Of a stretch of DNA of 44,963 nt, positions 1 through 7,709 are shown piece after piece. The notes under the pieces were generated by a model. That model did no database searches, was not told the DNA's origin, and saw only the letters and a list, made by a program, of their open reading frames with translations. The stretch is from Anaerophaga thermohalophila str. Valhall (lineage in GTDB: Bacteria; Bacteroidota; Bacteroidia; Bacteroidales; Marinilabiliaceae). The position numbers were made by a program, and so were the translations under genes. Positions within the stretch are counted from its first letter, which is position 1. Every line of letters begins with the position of its first letter. The DNA lies in NCBI RefSeq assembly GCF_000250735.1, contig NZ_AHZV01000242.1:1-44963 (forward strand), in the 5' to 3' direction.

Positions 1-187
1 TGATGAAGAGCTCCGCAGTAACCTTCGGGGTGCGCCCGCTGCCCATAGCTTTCATGCATGTCACTTTATCGCCGGACCCGTTGTAATGATACACTATTGA
101 CTGAGCACAATTGTATTGGTAGTAAGGATGGTGATAATAGCATGCTGCTTCTTTTAGTTCTTCGTTTACAGGAATATTGTACACCAT
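1..187 (-). pseudogene. C_GCAxxG_C_C-type protein, partial, frameshifted
   Basis: This is the 5' part of a gene running off the left edge. From ATG at 187 the frame reads MVYNIPVNEELKEAAC, then HHPYYQYNCAQSIVYHYN and MKAMGSGRTP. It then loses register at the run of four G at 27-30 (CCCC on the coding strand). One extra C would continue it as PEGYCGALH. The YNCAQ and EGYCGAL blocks resemble the C_GCAxxG_C_C family of small cysteine-rich, probably redox-active proteins of unknown substrate. The start overlaps the last 22 nt of the upstream HD-domain gene, suggesting translational coupling. The break could be a homopolymer sequencing error or a true pseudogene. Family assignment is moderate because only about 60 residues are visible. 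Confidence 0.6.
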
Positions 188-723
188 TGCGAAAATTTTT
201 CAACTTTGTCTGTTCCGTATTTTTTGAGGGTTTGCTTTACTTCATCGGGTGTTTTTTCTCTTTCGAGTTCAATGCCTTTGCTGAAGAATGTATCGGCAAA
301 ACAGATAATTTGTTCTTCAATGGATATGGGTACCATGTCTCTGTGGGGAAGCGGAAGCTTTTGCTTTCGGATTTCTTCTGCTGTCAGTCCGGTGCCGGTG
401 TGTCTTTCACACACGAGTGCATGGTGGGGAAGACCTTCTTTTTCAAGGATTTCACGGCCCAGATAACCATGACAAATGTAAGGGTACTCTCCATGACACC
501 CTATTTCCGGGGCGTTGGTAAGAAAAATGCCGACATCGTGAAGCATGGCTGCCTCGGACAAGAACTGTTGGTTGGCGTTTAACTCAGGGTGTTTATCTGC
601 TATTTCAAGAGCTTTATTTCGAACCAGCCGGCTATGCATCAGAAGAATATTTCTTGCGGGATGGTTGTCGGAATAATATTTTTCAAAAATAGCGTATGCT
701 AAATCTGTGCTTTCCAAAGACAT
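166..723 (-). CDS. HD-domain phosphohydrolase-like protein
   Basis: This 185-residue soluble protein has an HD-type metal-dependent phosphohydrolase core. An early histidine in LLMHSRLVRNKALEIA is followed by the AAMLHDVGIF block that carries the HD doublet, and then by histidines at HGEYPYICHGYLG and CERHTG that could complete the metal site. Small single-domain HD proteins of this sort often act on nucleotides or phosphoesters, but the substrate cannot be told from sequence. No signal peptide or membrane segment is seen. It lies downstream of hisIE across a 390-bp repeat-filled gap, so it need not belong to the his operon. Its 3' end overlaps the start of the frameshifted edge gene, and the two probably form one unit. 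Confidence 0.8.
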   Translation of the reverse strand: MSLESTDLAYAIFEKYYSDNHPARNILLMHSRLVRNKALEIADKHPELNANQQFLSEAAMLHDVGIFLTNAPEIGCHGEYPYICHGYLGREILEKEGLPHHALVCERHTGTGLTAEEIRKQKLPLPHRDMVPISIEEQIICFADTFFSKGIELEREKTPDEVKQTLKKYGTDKVEKFSQWCTIFL

Positions 724-764
724 TTTAAATCAATAGATTGTTGTTTTTTTGTCTAATTCAAACT

Positions 765-885
765 CAATAGACTGTTAGATTTTTAAATATAAGATATAAG
801 ATGATTTGCATAACTTTGATATACTGCATTTTAGTAGATATAATTCTTTAATTGCAAGCAGTTTATTTTCAATTCATTATATATT
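765..885 (+). repeat. Family E repeat, copy 1
   Basis: AT-rich non-coding repeat beginning CAATAGACTGTTAGATTTTT and containing ATATAAGATGATT and ATACTGCATTTTAG. It matches copies near 1839, 10792 (reverse), 26891 (reverse), 31665 (reverse) and 36236. With the family A element that follows, it accounts for the 390-bp gap between the HD gene and hisIE. No coding capacity was seen. Confidence 0.65.
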
Positions 886-923
886 GTAAAAATTTTTGCG
901 AGTTTATGGACAAGCGCTATTTT

Positions 924-1086
924 GTGTCCGTCTATAAATTAGGCAAAAATTGTTTCTGATTATGTGCCTGTTCAGAAAGTGTCATTTACAAGGCTTGCGA
1001 AGTCCGAAAATACAGAATTTACTCATCGTAAATGAGTAACTTTCGGACGAGCGTAACACAGTAAATGGCACTTTATGGACAGACAC
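924..1086 (+). mobile_element. Family A MITE-like element, copy A1
   Basis: A 163-bp non-coding element with ends GTGTCCGTCTATAAA and TTTATGGACAGACAC. The interior can fold into a long hairpin (GTCCGAAA pairing with TTTCGGAC around a TTTACTCAT/ATGAGTAA core). It is flanked by TATTTT (918-923) and TATTTA (1087-1092), a near-perfect 6-bp direct repeat. The stretch at 885-917 looks like the right end of another related element that abuts it. No transposase is encoded, so movement would need a transposase supplied elsewhere. Confidence 0.8.
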
Positions 1087-1113
1087 TATTTAAGATGTGA
1101 AATTAATATTAAT

Positions 1114-1710
1114 TTATTTGTGTCTTTTCTGGAGCACTTTAACCACATCCTCAATGCGGTAGCTTTTGGCAGTGAGTAATACCAGTAAATGGTAGGTCAG
1201 GTCGGCCACTTCGTTCAGAAAAAGGTCGTCGTTGTGATCTTTTGCCTCGATCACTGTTTCAACGGCTTCTTCTCCCACCTTTTGAGCTATTTTGTTGATG
1301 CCTTTTTCAAAGAGTGAGGTGGTGTAAGAGCCTTCGGGCATTTCCTGTAGACGTTGGTCGATCAGGTCCTGAAGATGTACCAGAAAATCGATGTTGCCTT
1401 TGTTTATTTCTGCAAAGCAGGTATCGTTGCCGGTGTGACAAACGGGACCGGCCGGATTGGCTTTAATAAGGATGGTGTCGTTGTCGCAATCGGGAAGTAT
1501 TGACACTACTTCCAGGAAATTGCCCGATTCTTCACCTTTGGTCCAGAGCCTGTCTTTGGTGCGGCTATAGAATGTTACCTTTCCTTCTTTTTTGGTTTTG
1601 TCAAATGCCTCCTCATTCATGAACCCAAGCATAAGAACTACATTGGTTCTCGCATCCTGAATAATAGCAGGAAGTAATCCGTTTCCTAATTTCGAAAAGT
1701 CTAATTGCAT
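1114..1710 (-). CDS. hisIE: Bifunctional phosphoribosyl-AMP cyclohydrolase / phosphoribosyl-ATP pyrophosphatase
   Basis: This 198-residue cytoplasmic enzyme does histidine biosynthesis steps 2 and 3: hydrolysis of phosphoribosyl-ATP to phosphoribosyl-AMP, then opening of the purine ring. The N-terminal HisI domain (about 1-105) carries the zinc-site motif GPVCHTGNDTCF. The C-terminal HisE domain (about 110-198) carries the MazG-like KVGEEAVETVIEAKDHN and EVADLTYHLLVLL blocks. Length and domain order fit the usual HisIE fusion. It is the last his gene in the hisH-hisA-hisF-hisIE order on the minus strand. The gap to hisF is 424 bp and filled with repeats, so co-transcription is not obvious despite the shared strand. 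Confidence 0.97.
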   Translation of the reverse strand: MQLDFSKLGNGLLPAIIQDARTNVVLMLGFMNEEAFDKTKKEGKVTFYSRTKDRLWTKGEESGNFLEVVSILPDCDNDTILIKANPAGPVCHTGNDTCFAEINKGNIDFLVHLQDLIDQRLQEMPEGSYTTSLFEKGINKIAQKVGEEAVETVIEAKDHNDDLFLNEVADLTYHLLVLLTAKSYRIEDVVKVLQKRHK

Positions 1711-1838
1711 GATTATTTATTTAATATTTTTGTTTGACGTGGCCGTTGCAAAGATAACAATAGTCATATAAATGAGGTTGTTCCTGACAGAGCCTTTTAG
1801 GAGTGGGTGGATATGTATACTTCTTAAACCGTTGATAT

Positions 1839-1965
1839 TAATAGACTGTTAGATTTTTAGATATAAGATACAAGATGATTCACATAACTATGGTTTACTG
1901 CATTTTAGCAGAAATAATTGTTTGATTACAAACAGAGGACCTGCAATTTATTACAAAAGTTTAAC
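1839..1965 (+). repeat. Family E repeat, copy 2
   Basis: Second copy of the AT-rich E repeat, beginning ATAGACTGTTAGATTTTTAG and sharing AAGATGATTCA and TTTACTGCATTTTAGCAG with copy 1. It occupies the middle of the 424-bp gap between hisIE and hisF. I see nothing coding in the rest of that gap. Confidence 0.65.
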
Positions 1966-2134
1966 GGCGTATTGTGATATAATATTATCTGCTTATAGGT
2001 TGATAGTCCGTTATGGTTTTACAAACATATAGCATTTATACCGAAAAATTTATTCTACACTGAGTGCAAATTATCAGGGATGTATGATTTGTCTAATATT
2101 TTAGGGGTTCTGTTATTGTGTTGTTAAAATGTTT

Positions 2135-2890
2135 TTACCTGACTGGTATCCCTTCTTTTTGCAAGTAGTTCTTTAGTTCGGGAATGGGAATCTCGTTGAA
2201 ATGAAAAATGCTTGCAGCCAGTCCGGCATCAGCTTTGCCAATGGTAAAAACATCCTTGAAATGCTCTTTAGCACCGGCACCGCCGGATGCAATGATTGGG
2301 ATTCCCAGTTCATCCGATAATCTGGCAAGGGCATCATTGGCAAATCCATTCTTTACACCATCGTGGTCCATGCTGGTGAAAAGTATTTCACCGGCTCCCC
2401 GGTCTTCGGCTTCTTTGGCCCACGAGAACAGTCTCTTCTCTGTAGGAATACGTCCTCCGTTGACTGTAACCACCCAGTCATCTCCTTGAAGTTGTTTGGC
2501 ATCTATTGCAACCACAACGAACTGACTGCCAAAATTTTTAGCCATGTCGTTGATCAATTTTGGATTCCGAACGGCCGAGGAATTGATGGATATCTTATCG
2601 GCCCCGGCGCTCAGTAATGCATCTGCATCGTTAAGTTCGCTGATGCCGCCTCCTACGGTAAAGGGAATATTTATATGTTGTGCAATACGGCGGACAAGCT
2701 CAACAAAGGTCTTTCTTTTTTCATGACTGGCCGTGATATCCAGAAATACCAGTTCGTCTGCTCCCTGGCGGGCATAAAGGGCTCCCAGTTCCACCGGGTC
2801 ACCTACTTCTTTTATGTCCAGAAATTTAATGCCTTTGACGGTTTGTCCGTTGCGAATGTCAAGGCATGGTATGATTCGTTTTGCAAGCAT
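2135..2890 (-). CDS. hisF: Imidazole glycerol phosphate synthase, cyclase subunit HisF
   Basis: This 251-residue TIM-barrel enzyme is the cyclase half of imidazole glycerol phosphate synthase. It joins ammonia delivered by HisH to PRFAR, giving imidazole glycerol phosphate and AICAR. The first catalytic aspartate is in PCLDIRNG and the second in VVVAIDAK. Phosphate-binding loops are visible at FTVGGGI and IIASGGAG. The length is normal and the protein starts directly at [12 protein letters not shown]. Its partner hisH and the isomerase hisA lie upstream on the same strand. A 7-bp tandem array begins 15 nt upstream of the start codon, so any change in copy number would alter the leader or promoter spacing. 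Confidence 0.98.
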   Translation of the reverse strand: MLAKRIIPCLDIRNGQTVKGIKFLDIKEVGDPVELGALYARQGADELVFLDITASHEKRKTFVELVRRIAQHINIPFTVGGGISELNDADALLSAGADKISINSSAVRNPKLINDMAKNFGSQFVVVAIDAKQLQGDDWVVTVNGGRIPTEKRLFSWAKEAEDRGAGEILFTSMDHDGVKNGFANDALARLSDELGIPIIASGGAGAKEHFKDVFTIGKADAGLAASIFHFNEIPIPELKNYLQKEGIPVR

Positions 2891-2904
2891 TTTGCTTAGT
2901 TTTT

Positions 2905-2998
2905 AGTCAATAGTCAATAGTCAATAGTCAATAGTCAATAGTCAATAGTCAATAGTCAATAGTCAATAGTCAATAGTCAATAGTCAATAGTCAATAGT
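2905..2998 (+). repeat. 7-bp tandem array (AGTCAAT) x about 13.4
   Basis: A perfect run of the heptamer AGTCAAT over about 94 bp, just upstream of the hisF start codon. It then decays into TAGTTTATAGTTAGTAG. The same words appear inverted in the array near 4012-4113 on the far side of the four-helix-bundle gene. Perfect short arrays are prone to slippage, so copy number may vary between cells or strains. Confidence 0.95.
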
Positions 2999-3216
2999 TT
3001 ATAGTTAGTAGTTGTCAAGTTTTTAATCAATGGGTTCTATGCACAATAGTTTGTCAAAAAAACCTGAACTCAAAGGTGTTATGGCTCAAGGTTGTTAATA
3101 TGAGTGATTTATTGTTTGTTTTTGGTTTTAAAAACAATTAATCACCAGTGATTTGTAAAAGTTTAAAGGAGTATTGTTTTTCATAAACTTGCTAAAAAGT
3201 TACTACTTTTATTACG

Positions 3217-3357
3217 GAGAGCAGTATAAAGAGCATATTTTTGTCAAAGTCAAGGCGTTTTAATTTTTTGCACCGGAGTTAACTCGTTGTTAAAAGGAAT
3301 GCAAAAATATAAAACAACAAAGAGTTTGGCAACAAAGATGCTTTTTAGTCAGGGCTC
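3217..3357 (+). mobile_element. Family D MITE-like element, copy D1
   Basis: A 141-bp palindromic non-coding element with ends GAGAGCAGTATAAAGAGCAT and ATGCTTTTTAGTCAGGGCTC. The interior holds the inverted pair GTTTTAATTTTTTGCA and TGCAAAAATATAAAAC. The flanks ATTACG and ATTAAT are a degraded 6-bp duplication. Its right end lies one base before the stop codon of the four-helix-bundle gene. The ground at 2999-3216 is AT-rich with no recognisable gene. Confidence 0.75.
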
Positions 3358-3358
3358 A

Positions 3359-3730
3359 TTAATGCATTGACAATTTTAATTTGCTTATTAAGCTGGTAAG
3401 CATTTTTGCAATTTCTATGCTGTTTTTATGAAATATTGCATATTCTTTTTTGTCAATATAATCAAGTCTGTAACAAATTTCCATTTGCGTTTGAAGTTCA
3501 AATAGTGATCCCAAAGAAATTTGTAAAAACCTGATGAAATCACGGGTTTGGTTTCGTCCATATCCTTCTGCAATATTACTTGGAACCGACACAACACTTT
3601 TTTGTATTTGGTTCACTAATCCAAAGGTTTCTGCTTGTGGAAGTTTTTTAATACTTGAATAAACAAAAACAGTCAGTTCCATGGATTTTTGCCATACCAA
3701 TAAGTCTTTAAAAGAGTTGACTTTTGTCAT
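3359..3730 (-). CDS. Four-helix-bundle protein (S23 / bAvd-like)
   Basis: This 123-residue all-helical protein belongs to the four-helix-bundle family first described from 23S rRNA intervening sequences and related to the accessory Avd protein of diversity-generating retroelements. Family hallmarks are FKDLLVWQKSMEL at the N-terminus, GLVNQIQKSVVSVPSNIAEGYGR in the middle and FIRFLQISLGSLFELQTQ afterwards. Stand-alone members have no established function. Basic residues suggest possible nucleic-acid binding (inference). It interrupts the his gene series between hisF and hisA, and no reverse transcriptase or variable-repeat gene is nearby. Simple-sequence arrays and MITE-like elements lie on both sides. 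The stop codon sits within the flank duplicated by element D1. Confidence 0.88.
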   Translation of the reverse strand: MTKVNSFKDLLVWQKSMELTVFVYSSIKKLPQAETFGLVNQIQKSVVSVPSNIAEGYGRNQTRDFIRFLQISLGSLFELQTQMEICYRLDYIDKKEYAIFHKNSIEIAKMLTSLISKLKLSMH

Positions 3731-3789
3731 GATTTTTGTGATGGGTTATTGAATGTTTTGAAAAATAAAGAATACATGTATTTTTAATT

Positions 3790-3890
3790 CATCAGTATAA
3801 AATTAATTTAATTATTGGTCTGATGGAACTCGCATGATTGGGGCTTATACATATATTCTTTTGTGACAAACCTTGCCATGCTCGTTTCAT
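3790..3890 (-). repeat. Family F palindromic unit, upstream of the four-helix-bundle gene
   Basis: About 100 bp with inverted ends: GATGGAACTCGCATG on one side and CCATGCTCGTTTCATT on the other. A further partial unit, CATTGGCCTAATGAAA, follows at about 3913-3928. Matching units lie upstream of hisA, hisH, tlpA, trpA, ung and the MCE gene. They share TTTCATTAGTATAAAATTTA at the junction. Confidence 0.65.
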
Positions 3891-4032
3891 TGGTATATAA
3901 TCAATTTAATTCATTGGCCTAATGAAAGGGAATGTTCAGAAAACTGTGTCAATCTCTTTTTAATGGCTTCTGTCCGGAATCTGTAGGCTCAAGAAGGGCG
4001 GATTACTATCCCTTATTGACTATAAACTATCC

Positions 4033-4113
4033 ACTATCTACTATCCACTAATGACTATCTACTATCCACTAATGACTATCTACTATCCACTAATGACTAT
4101 CTACTATCCACTA
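4033..4113 (+). repeat. 21-bp tandem array x about 3.8
   Basis: Tandem copies of a 21-mer starting ACTATCTACTATCCACTAATG, preceded by the degenerate lead-in TTATTGACTATAAACTATCC at 4013-4032. The array overlaps the 3' end of hisA: the codons AGT GGA TAG (Ser, Gly, stop) are read from the last repeat copy. It is in inverted relation to the AGTCAAT array at 2905-2998. Confidence 0.93.
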
Positions 4114-4841
4114 AATAAAATCCTTTTTTTAATCTCCTCCATCCCAATCCTTCCCTCATAAATAGCCTTACCAAAAATTACTGCTGGGACTCCGGCCTGC
4201 TGCAGGGCATCGATGTCGCTCATGCTGCTGACACCGCCGCTGGCTATCAGGTAGAGATCGGGAAATTCATTTAGTATCTCTTTGTACAATTCTAGTGAAG
4301 GACCTTCCAGCATACCGTCTTTGCTGATGTCGGTACAGATGGTTTTGGTAATCCCCTTGTTTATGTATCCGGCAAGGAAGTCGAAGAGGTCGGTTTCTGA
4401 TGTTTCGGTCCACCCCGATACAGCTATTTTCCGGTCTTTTGCATCCGATCCAAGAATAATTTTTTCGGGGCCGTATTTCGAAATCCAGCTTTCAAATTCT
4501 GAGGGGTTTTTTACTGCAATGCTGCCGCCTGTAACCATTTTAGCGCCACTTTCGAAGGCAATGCGAAGGTCTTCAGTGGTTTTCAGTCCGCCGCCAAAGT
4601 CGATAACCAGTTTGGTGCGTGATGCAATTTTTTCGAGTATCTTGTAATTGATGATTTTCCCTTGTTTTGCGCCATCGAGATCTACCAGGTGCAATCGCCG
4701 GATACCATTATCTTCGAATTGGTGCGCTACTTCCAGGGGATTTTCGTTGTATATTTTTTGGGTATCATAATCCCCTTTGCTTAGTCTGACACATTTGCCG
4801 CCGATAATGTCAATGGCCGGGATGAGCTCGATTGTTTTCAT
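4104..4841 (-). CDS. hisA: ProFAR isomerase HisA
   Basis: This 245-residue TIM-barrel enzyme isomerises ProFAR to PRFAR in histidine synthesis (Amadori rearrangement). The N-terminal catalytic aspartate is in [18 protein letters not shown] and the second in [15 protein letters not shown]. The phosphate loops are FGGGLKT and IASGGVSS. The start [12 protein letters not shown] is at the expected distance from the first strand. It lies between hisH (upstream) and hisF (downstream, separated by the four-helix-bundle gene). The C-terminal Ser-Gly and stop codon come from the 21-bp tandem array, so the natural terminus may have been replaced by repeat sequence without harm. Confidence 0.97.
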   Translation of the reverse strand: MKTIELIPAIDIIGGKCVRLSKGDYDTQKIYNENPLEVAHQFEDNGIRRLHLVDLDGAKQGKIINYKILEKIASRTKLVIDFGGGLKTTEDLRIAFESGAKMVTGGSIAVKNPSEFESWISKYGPEKIILGSDAKDRKIAVSGWTETSETDLFDFLAGYINKGITKTICTDISKDGMLEGPSLELYKEILNEFPDLYLIASGGVSSMSDIDALQQAGVPAVIFGKAIYEGRIGMEEIKKRILFSG

Positions 4842-4935
4842 TCGTATAAATTTTGATTTTTAAGGTTGAATAGAACTCGCCTGATAGCATTTATACATGT
4901 TCTTGTTTTGGTAAACCTTGCCATGCTTGTTTCAT
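4842..4935 (-). repeat. Family F palindromic unit, upstream of hisA
   Basis: This unit begins directly at the hisA start codon (TCGTATAAATTTT on the plus strand) and contains GAATAGAACTCGC and GCCATGCTTGTTTCATT. It is the same arrangement as upstream of tlpA and the MCE gene, with the element boundary coinciding with the start codon. Confidence 0.65.
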
Positions 4936-4988
4936 TTGTATATTAGTTTGTCCGATTTATTGGAGTAATATTTCCTGCTTTATTCTTC

Positions 4989-5075
4989 ATGCTGCCATCC
5001 TGCCCCCTTGCCTTATCACCTTTCCTCCATGCCCCATGCTCTATGCCCTGCCTTCTGCCTTGCAAACTTCTGCCT
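4989..5075 (+). repeat. Degenerate pyrimidine-rich TGCC repeat
   Basis: A low-complexity stretch built from words such as CATGCCCCATGC, TATGCCCTGCC and TTCTGCCTTGC, in the 349-bp hisH-hisA gap. It is followed by short fragments of family E (about 5087-5113) and family F (about 5111-5139). No gene is visible in this gap. Confidence 0.6.
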
Positions 5076-5190
5076 GTCGATTACTTATATCTGAAAATCT
5101 AATGATCTATTATGGCAATCTTTGCCATGCTCGTTTCATCCGGATAAGATAATATCGGTCAGATGAAATTCGTATGCAGAAAATTATACG

Positions 5191-5790
5191 CTATATCATC
5201 AGGAAATTTCTCAATATTTTCTCCCCAACTTTTCCGCTCTTTTCGGGATGGAACTGGGTAGCGAAGAAATTGTCTTTTTGCAGCGCCGCGCTAAAGGGGT
5301 GGATATAATTGGTTTCAGCTGCTGTGTCGGGGCCGGTTGGAACATAATAGCTGTGAACAAAATAGACAAACTGTTCTTCCAGTGTAGAATCAAAAAGAGG
5401 GGATTTTACACGGGAGATGTTATTCCAACCCATGTGAGGGATTTTATGCTTTGTGTCAGCGTCTTTCTGCAGGGCAAATTTCCTGACCGGTTCATCAAAA
5501 ATTCCGAGACATTCGGTATTCCCTTCTTCTGAGAAGCTGCACATAAGCTGCATTCCAAGGCAAATACCCAAAACTGGCTGTTTTAGTGACGGGATCAATT
5601 CATCCAGTCCTTCTTTTTTGAGGAATGCCATGGTTGTGCTGGCCTCGCCGACACCGGGAAAAATTACTTTGTCTGCTTTACGGATTGCATCATGATCGCT
5701 GGTTATCCAGGGTTTATAACCAAGGCGTTCAAGAGCAAAGCTAACCGACCTGATGTTACCGGCATTGTATTTGATAATGGCTATATTCAT
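5191..5790 (-). CDS. hisH: Imidazole glycerol phosphate synthase, glutamine amidotransferase subunit HisH
   Basis: This 199-residue class I glutamine amidotransferase hydrolyses glutamine and channels ammonia to HisF. The nucleophile cysteine is in VLGICLGMQLM and the catalytic histidine and glutamate are in TQFHPEKSG. The oxyanion-strand sequence FPGVGEAS is present. The protein starts at MNIAIIKYNAGNI, as usual for the family. It is the first his gene in this window; hisG, hisD, hisC and hisB must be elsewhere. The upstream neighbour on the same strand is a TlpA-like lipoprotein, separated by two family F units, so transcription could start in that gap. Confidence 0.97.
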   Translation of the reverse strand: MNIAIIKYNAGNIRSVSFALERLGYKPWITSDHDAIRKADKVIFPGVGEASTTMAFLKKEGLDELIPSLKQPVLGICLGMQLMCSFSEEGNTECLGIFDEPVRKFALQKDADTKHKIPHMGWNNISRVKSPLFDSTLEEQFVYFVHSYYVPTGPDTAAETNYIHPFSAALQKDNFFATQFHPEKSGKVGEKILRNFLMI

Positions 5791-5909
5791 TACTTAAGTT
5801 ATTGGTCTAATGGAACTCGTCCCGATTTTTCGTGACGCGTTTCATTAGTATAAAATTTATCTTTCAAGGCTGAATGGAACTCGTCACGAGTAACAAGGCC
5901 TCGCTTCAT
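5791..5909 (-). repeat. Two family F units between tlpA-like gene and hisH
   Basis: Two consecutive units: 5791-5845 (TTATTGGTCTAATGGAACTCG to CGTTTCAT) and 5846-5909 (TAGTATAAAATTTA, GAATGGAACTCG, CGCTTCAT). The last unit runs into the 3' end of the TlpA-like gene, whose stop codon TGA lies in the terminal AATGAAG motif of the repeat. Confidence 0.65.
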
Positions 5910-6436
5910 TGTTGCCCTTGCATTAGTTTGTCAATCTTATTGACCAAAGCTTCAAATTCTTCAGGATTGAATAGTCGTGTCAGAAAAACGATCTTACCTT
6001 CTCTGTCGATAAGAACATTTCGTGTAACGCCGGCATTTTTTTCAGCATATAAGCTAAAGATTTCGGCCCCCGGGTCTAATGCCAGCGGGTAACTAATGCC
6101 CGTTTCTTTGGCGAATTTTTGTGCTGTTTCCAGTGGTTCGTCCCGGTCGATGCCTACCACTATCAGTCCATCGTCTTTGTGCTTTTGCCATATCTCATTT
6201 TCAATATGTGGCATTTCTTTCCGGCATACGCCGCACCAACTGGCAGTGAATTGTAATAGTACTACTTTGCCTCTTTGATCTTTCAGGCTGAATGTATTCC
6301 CACTTGTAAGTGTTGTTTCAAAAAGCGGAGCAATATCACCGGTTTTTACAATATATCCCCTGCTGTTATCGTTGGTTTGGCAGGCTGATAATGATGATAA
6401 CGTGAGGAAAAAAAATAAGAATTTCGTTGTTTTCAT
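5906..6436 (-). CDS. TlpA/ResA-like thiol-disulfide lipoprotein
   Basis: This 176-residue thioredoxin-fold protein is probably anchored as a lipoprotein on the periplasmic side. The N-terminus MKTTKFLFFFLTLSSLSAC has a hydrophobic signal and a lipobox cysteine at residue 19. The redox motif FTASWCGVCRKEMP places the CXXC cysteines at about 68 and 71. The GDIAPLFETTLTSGNTFSLKDQRGKVVLLQF region is typical of AhpC/TSA-TlpA proteins. It likely reduces disulfides in exported proteins or supports cytochrome maturation; the partner is unknown. It sits between purU and hisH, and both flanks are family F repeats. The last codons abut a repeat that supplies the stop. Confidence 0.9.
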   Translation of the reverse strand: MKTTKFLFFFLTLSSLSACQTNDNSRGYIVKTGDIAPLFETTLTSGNTFSLKDQRGKVVLLQFTASWCGVCRKEMPHIENEIWQKHKDDGLIVVGIDRDEPLETAQKFAKETGISYPLALDPGAEIFSLYAEKNAGVTRNVLIDREGKIVFLTRLFNPEEFEALVNKIDKLMQGQQ

Positions 6437-6526
6437 TAGTGTAAAGTTTATTTTTCAAGGCCTAATGGAACCCGCATGCATTTAAACATATTCTTGTTGT
6501 GGCAAACTTTGCCATGCTCGTTTCAT
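6437..6526 (-). repeat. Family F palindromic unit, upstream of the TlpA-like gene
   Basis: It starts directly at the gene's start codon (TAGTGTAAAGTTTATTTTTC on the plus strand), with CCTAATGGAACCCGCATGC and GCCATGCTCGTTTCAT as imperfect inverted ends. Confidence 0.65.
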
Positions 6527-6556
6527 GGGCGTTCCGTTTAATGTTGGCTGAATTTC

Positions 6557-7420
6557 TCAGGCAAAAACAACTGTTTTATTTTTGTAAACCAGGGTTTTTC
6601 GTTCCAGGTGTGCCTTTACGGCCCTGGAAAGTACTATTTTTTCGATGTCTTTCCCTTTTTGCACAAGACTTTCCACCGAGTCGTGATGGGAAATCCGGAT
6701 AATGTCCTGCTCTATAATAGGGCCTGCATCCAGGTCTGTTGTTACATAGTGGCTGGTAGCTCCTATGATTTTTACCCCTCTTGAATGGGCAGCATGATAG
6801 GGGCGGGCTCCTGCAAATGCCGGGAGAAAAGAGTGGTGGATGTTAATAATCCGGTTGGGATAGTGCTTAACAAAGCCGGAAGAAAGGATTTGCATGTACC
6901 TGGCCAGAACTATAAAGTCTATCTCGTGTTCTTTAAGTATCTTCAATTCATGACTTTCCTGTTCCTGTTTGTTGTCTTTGTTAACCGGGACATGGAAAAA
7001 CGGGATGTTAAATTGTGCTGCAACATTTTCAAGTTCTTTATGATTACTGATGATAACCGGAATAACTACCTTCAGTTCGCCGGCCTGGTAGCGTGCTAAA
7101 AGATCGTACAGACAATGTGAGCTTTTGGAGACAAAAACTGCCATTCGCGGGATCTTATCCGAAAATTTCAGGTCCCAGTTCATTTCAAGTGGTTTTCCCA
7201 GAAGCGGGCCAAATACTGTTCCTATGTCATCTCTGTCAAGAGAAAAGCCTTCCATATCCCACTCTACTCGCATAAAAAAGCGGTTCTCTTCACGGTTGGT
7301 ATATTGGTCAAGGGCAACAATATTGCCGTTATTCTGGTGTATGAAGTCGGTCACTCTGGCCACGATTCCCCGCTGGTCAGGGCAATGAATTCTTAATATC
7401 GCTGTTTCTATGTTTTCCAT
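6557..7420 (-). CDS. purU: Formyltetrahydrofolate deformylase
   Basis: This 287-residue cytoplasmic enzyme hydrolyses 10-formyltetrahydrofolate to formate and tetrahydrofolate, balancing one-carbon pools and supplying formate for PurT-type purine synthesis. An N-terminal ACT domain (about 5-85, ILRIHCPDQRGIVARVTDFI) precedes the formyltransferase-fold catalytic domain. The latter includes MAVFVSKSSHCLYDLL and the signature block IINIHHSFLPAFAGARPYH, then IGATSHYVTTDLDAGPIIEQD with the catalytic histidine and aspartate. Length and order match PurU well and distinguish it from PurN. It lies between the trp operon and the TlpA-like gene on the same strand, with a 501-bp repeat-filled gap upstream. 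Confidence 0.97.
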   Translation of the reverse strand: MENIETAILRIHCPDQRGIVARVTDFIHQNNGNIVALDQYTNREENRFFMRVEWDMEGFSLDRDDIGTVFGPLLGKPLEMNWDLKFSDKIPRMAVFVSKSSHCLYDLLARYQAGELKVVIPVIISNHKELENVAAQFNIPFFHVPVNKDNKQEQESHELKILKEHEIDFIVLARYMQILSSGFVKHYPNRIINIHHSFLPAFAGARPYHAAHSRGVKIIGATSHYVTTDLDAGPIIEQDIIRISHHDSVESLVQKGKDIEKIVLSRAVKAHLERKTLVYKNKTVVFA

Positions 7421-7459
7421 AATGAATGATTGAACTTTCTCCGACTTACACGTTAATTC

Positions 7460-7703
7460 GTGTCTGTTATTAAAGTGCCGGTTGCAAGCTTAACACAACA
7501 AATATTACTTTACAATACTCTGTTAAACTTTTACAGTTGTTTGGTAATTAATTTACATAGTTAATGTTACAAGCCACAACTCTCTCATAATAAAAACTTT
7601 GCGTTATTGCGTCTCTGCGTTTAGGTTTTTTTTAAACTGACTAATAACTTTATGGACAGACACACATACTGTAAAAATTCTTTGCCAGTTTATAGACAAG
7701 CTC
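7460..7703 (+). mobile_element. Family B MITE-like element, copy B1
   Basis: A 244-bp non-coding element sharing terminal sequence with family A (GTGTCTGTTATTAAAGTGCC on the left, TTTATAGACAAGCTC on the right). The interior differs and includes CACAACTCTCTCATAATAAA and GCGTCTCTGCGTTTAGG. It is flanked by TAATTC and TAATTA. The right flank at 7704-7709 is also the left flank of element A2, so the two are joined by one shared 6-mer. Confidence 0.75.
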
Positions 7704-7709
7704 TAATTA

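Noticed and set aside
58-582. 174-codon plus-strand open frame opposite the HD-domain gene
   Set aside because: It is the antisense shadow of a clear HD-domain gene and of the edge gene; no family resemblance.
2905-2998. CRISPR array
   Set aside because: The repeat unit is 7 bp with no spacers, so it is a simple tandem array; no cas gene is in the window.
3359-3730. Diversity-generating retroelement built on the Avd-like gene
   Set aside because: No reverse transcriptase, template repeat or variable repeat could be found near it; the gene is stand-alone.
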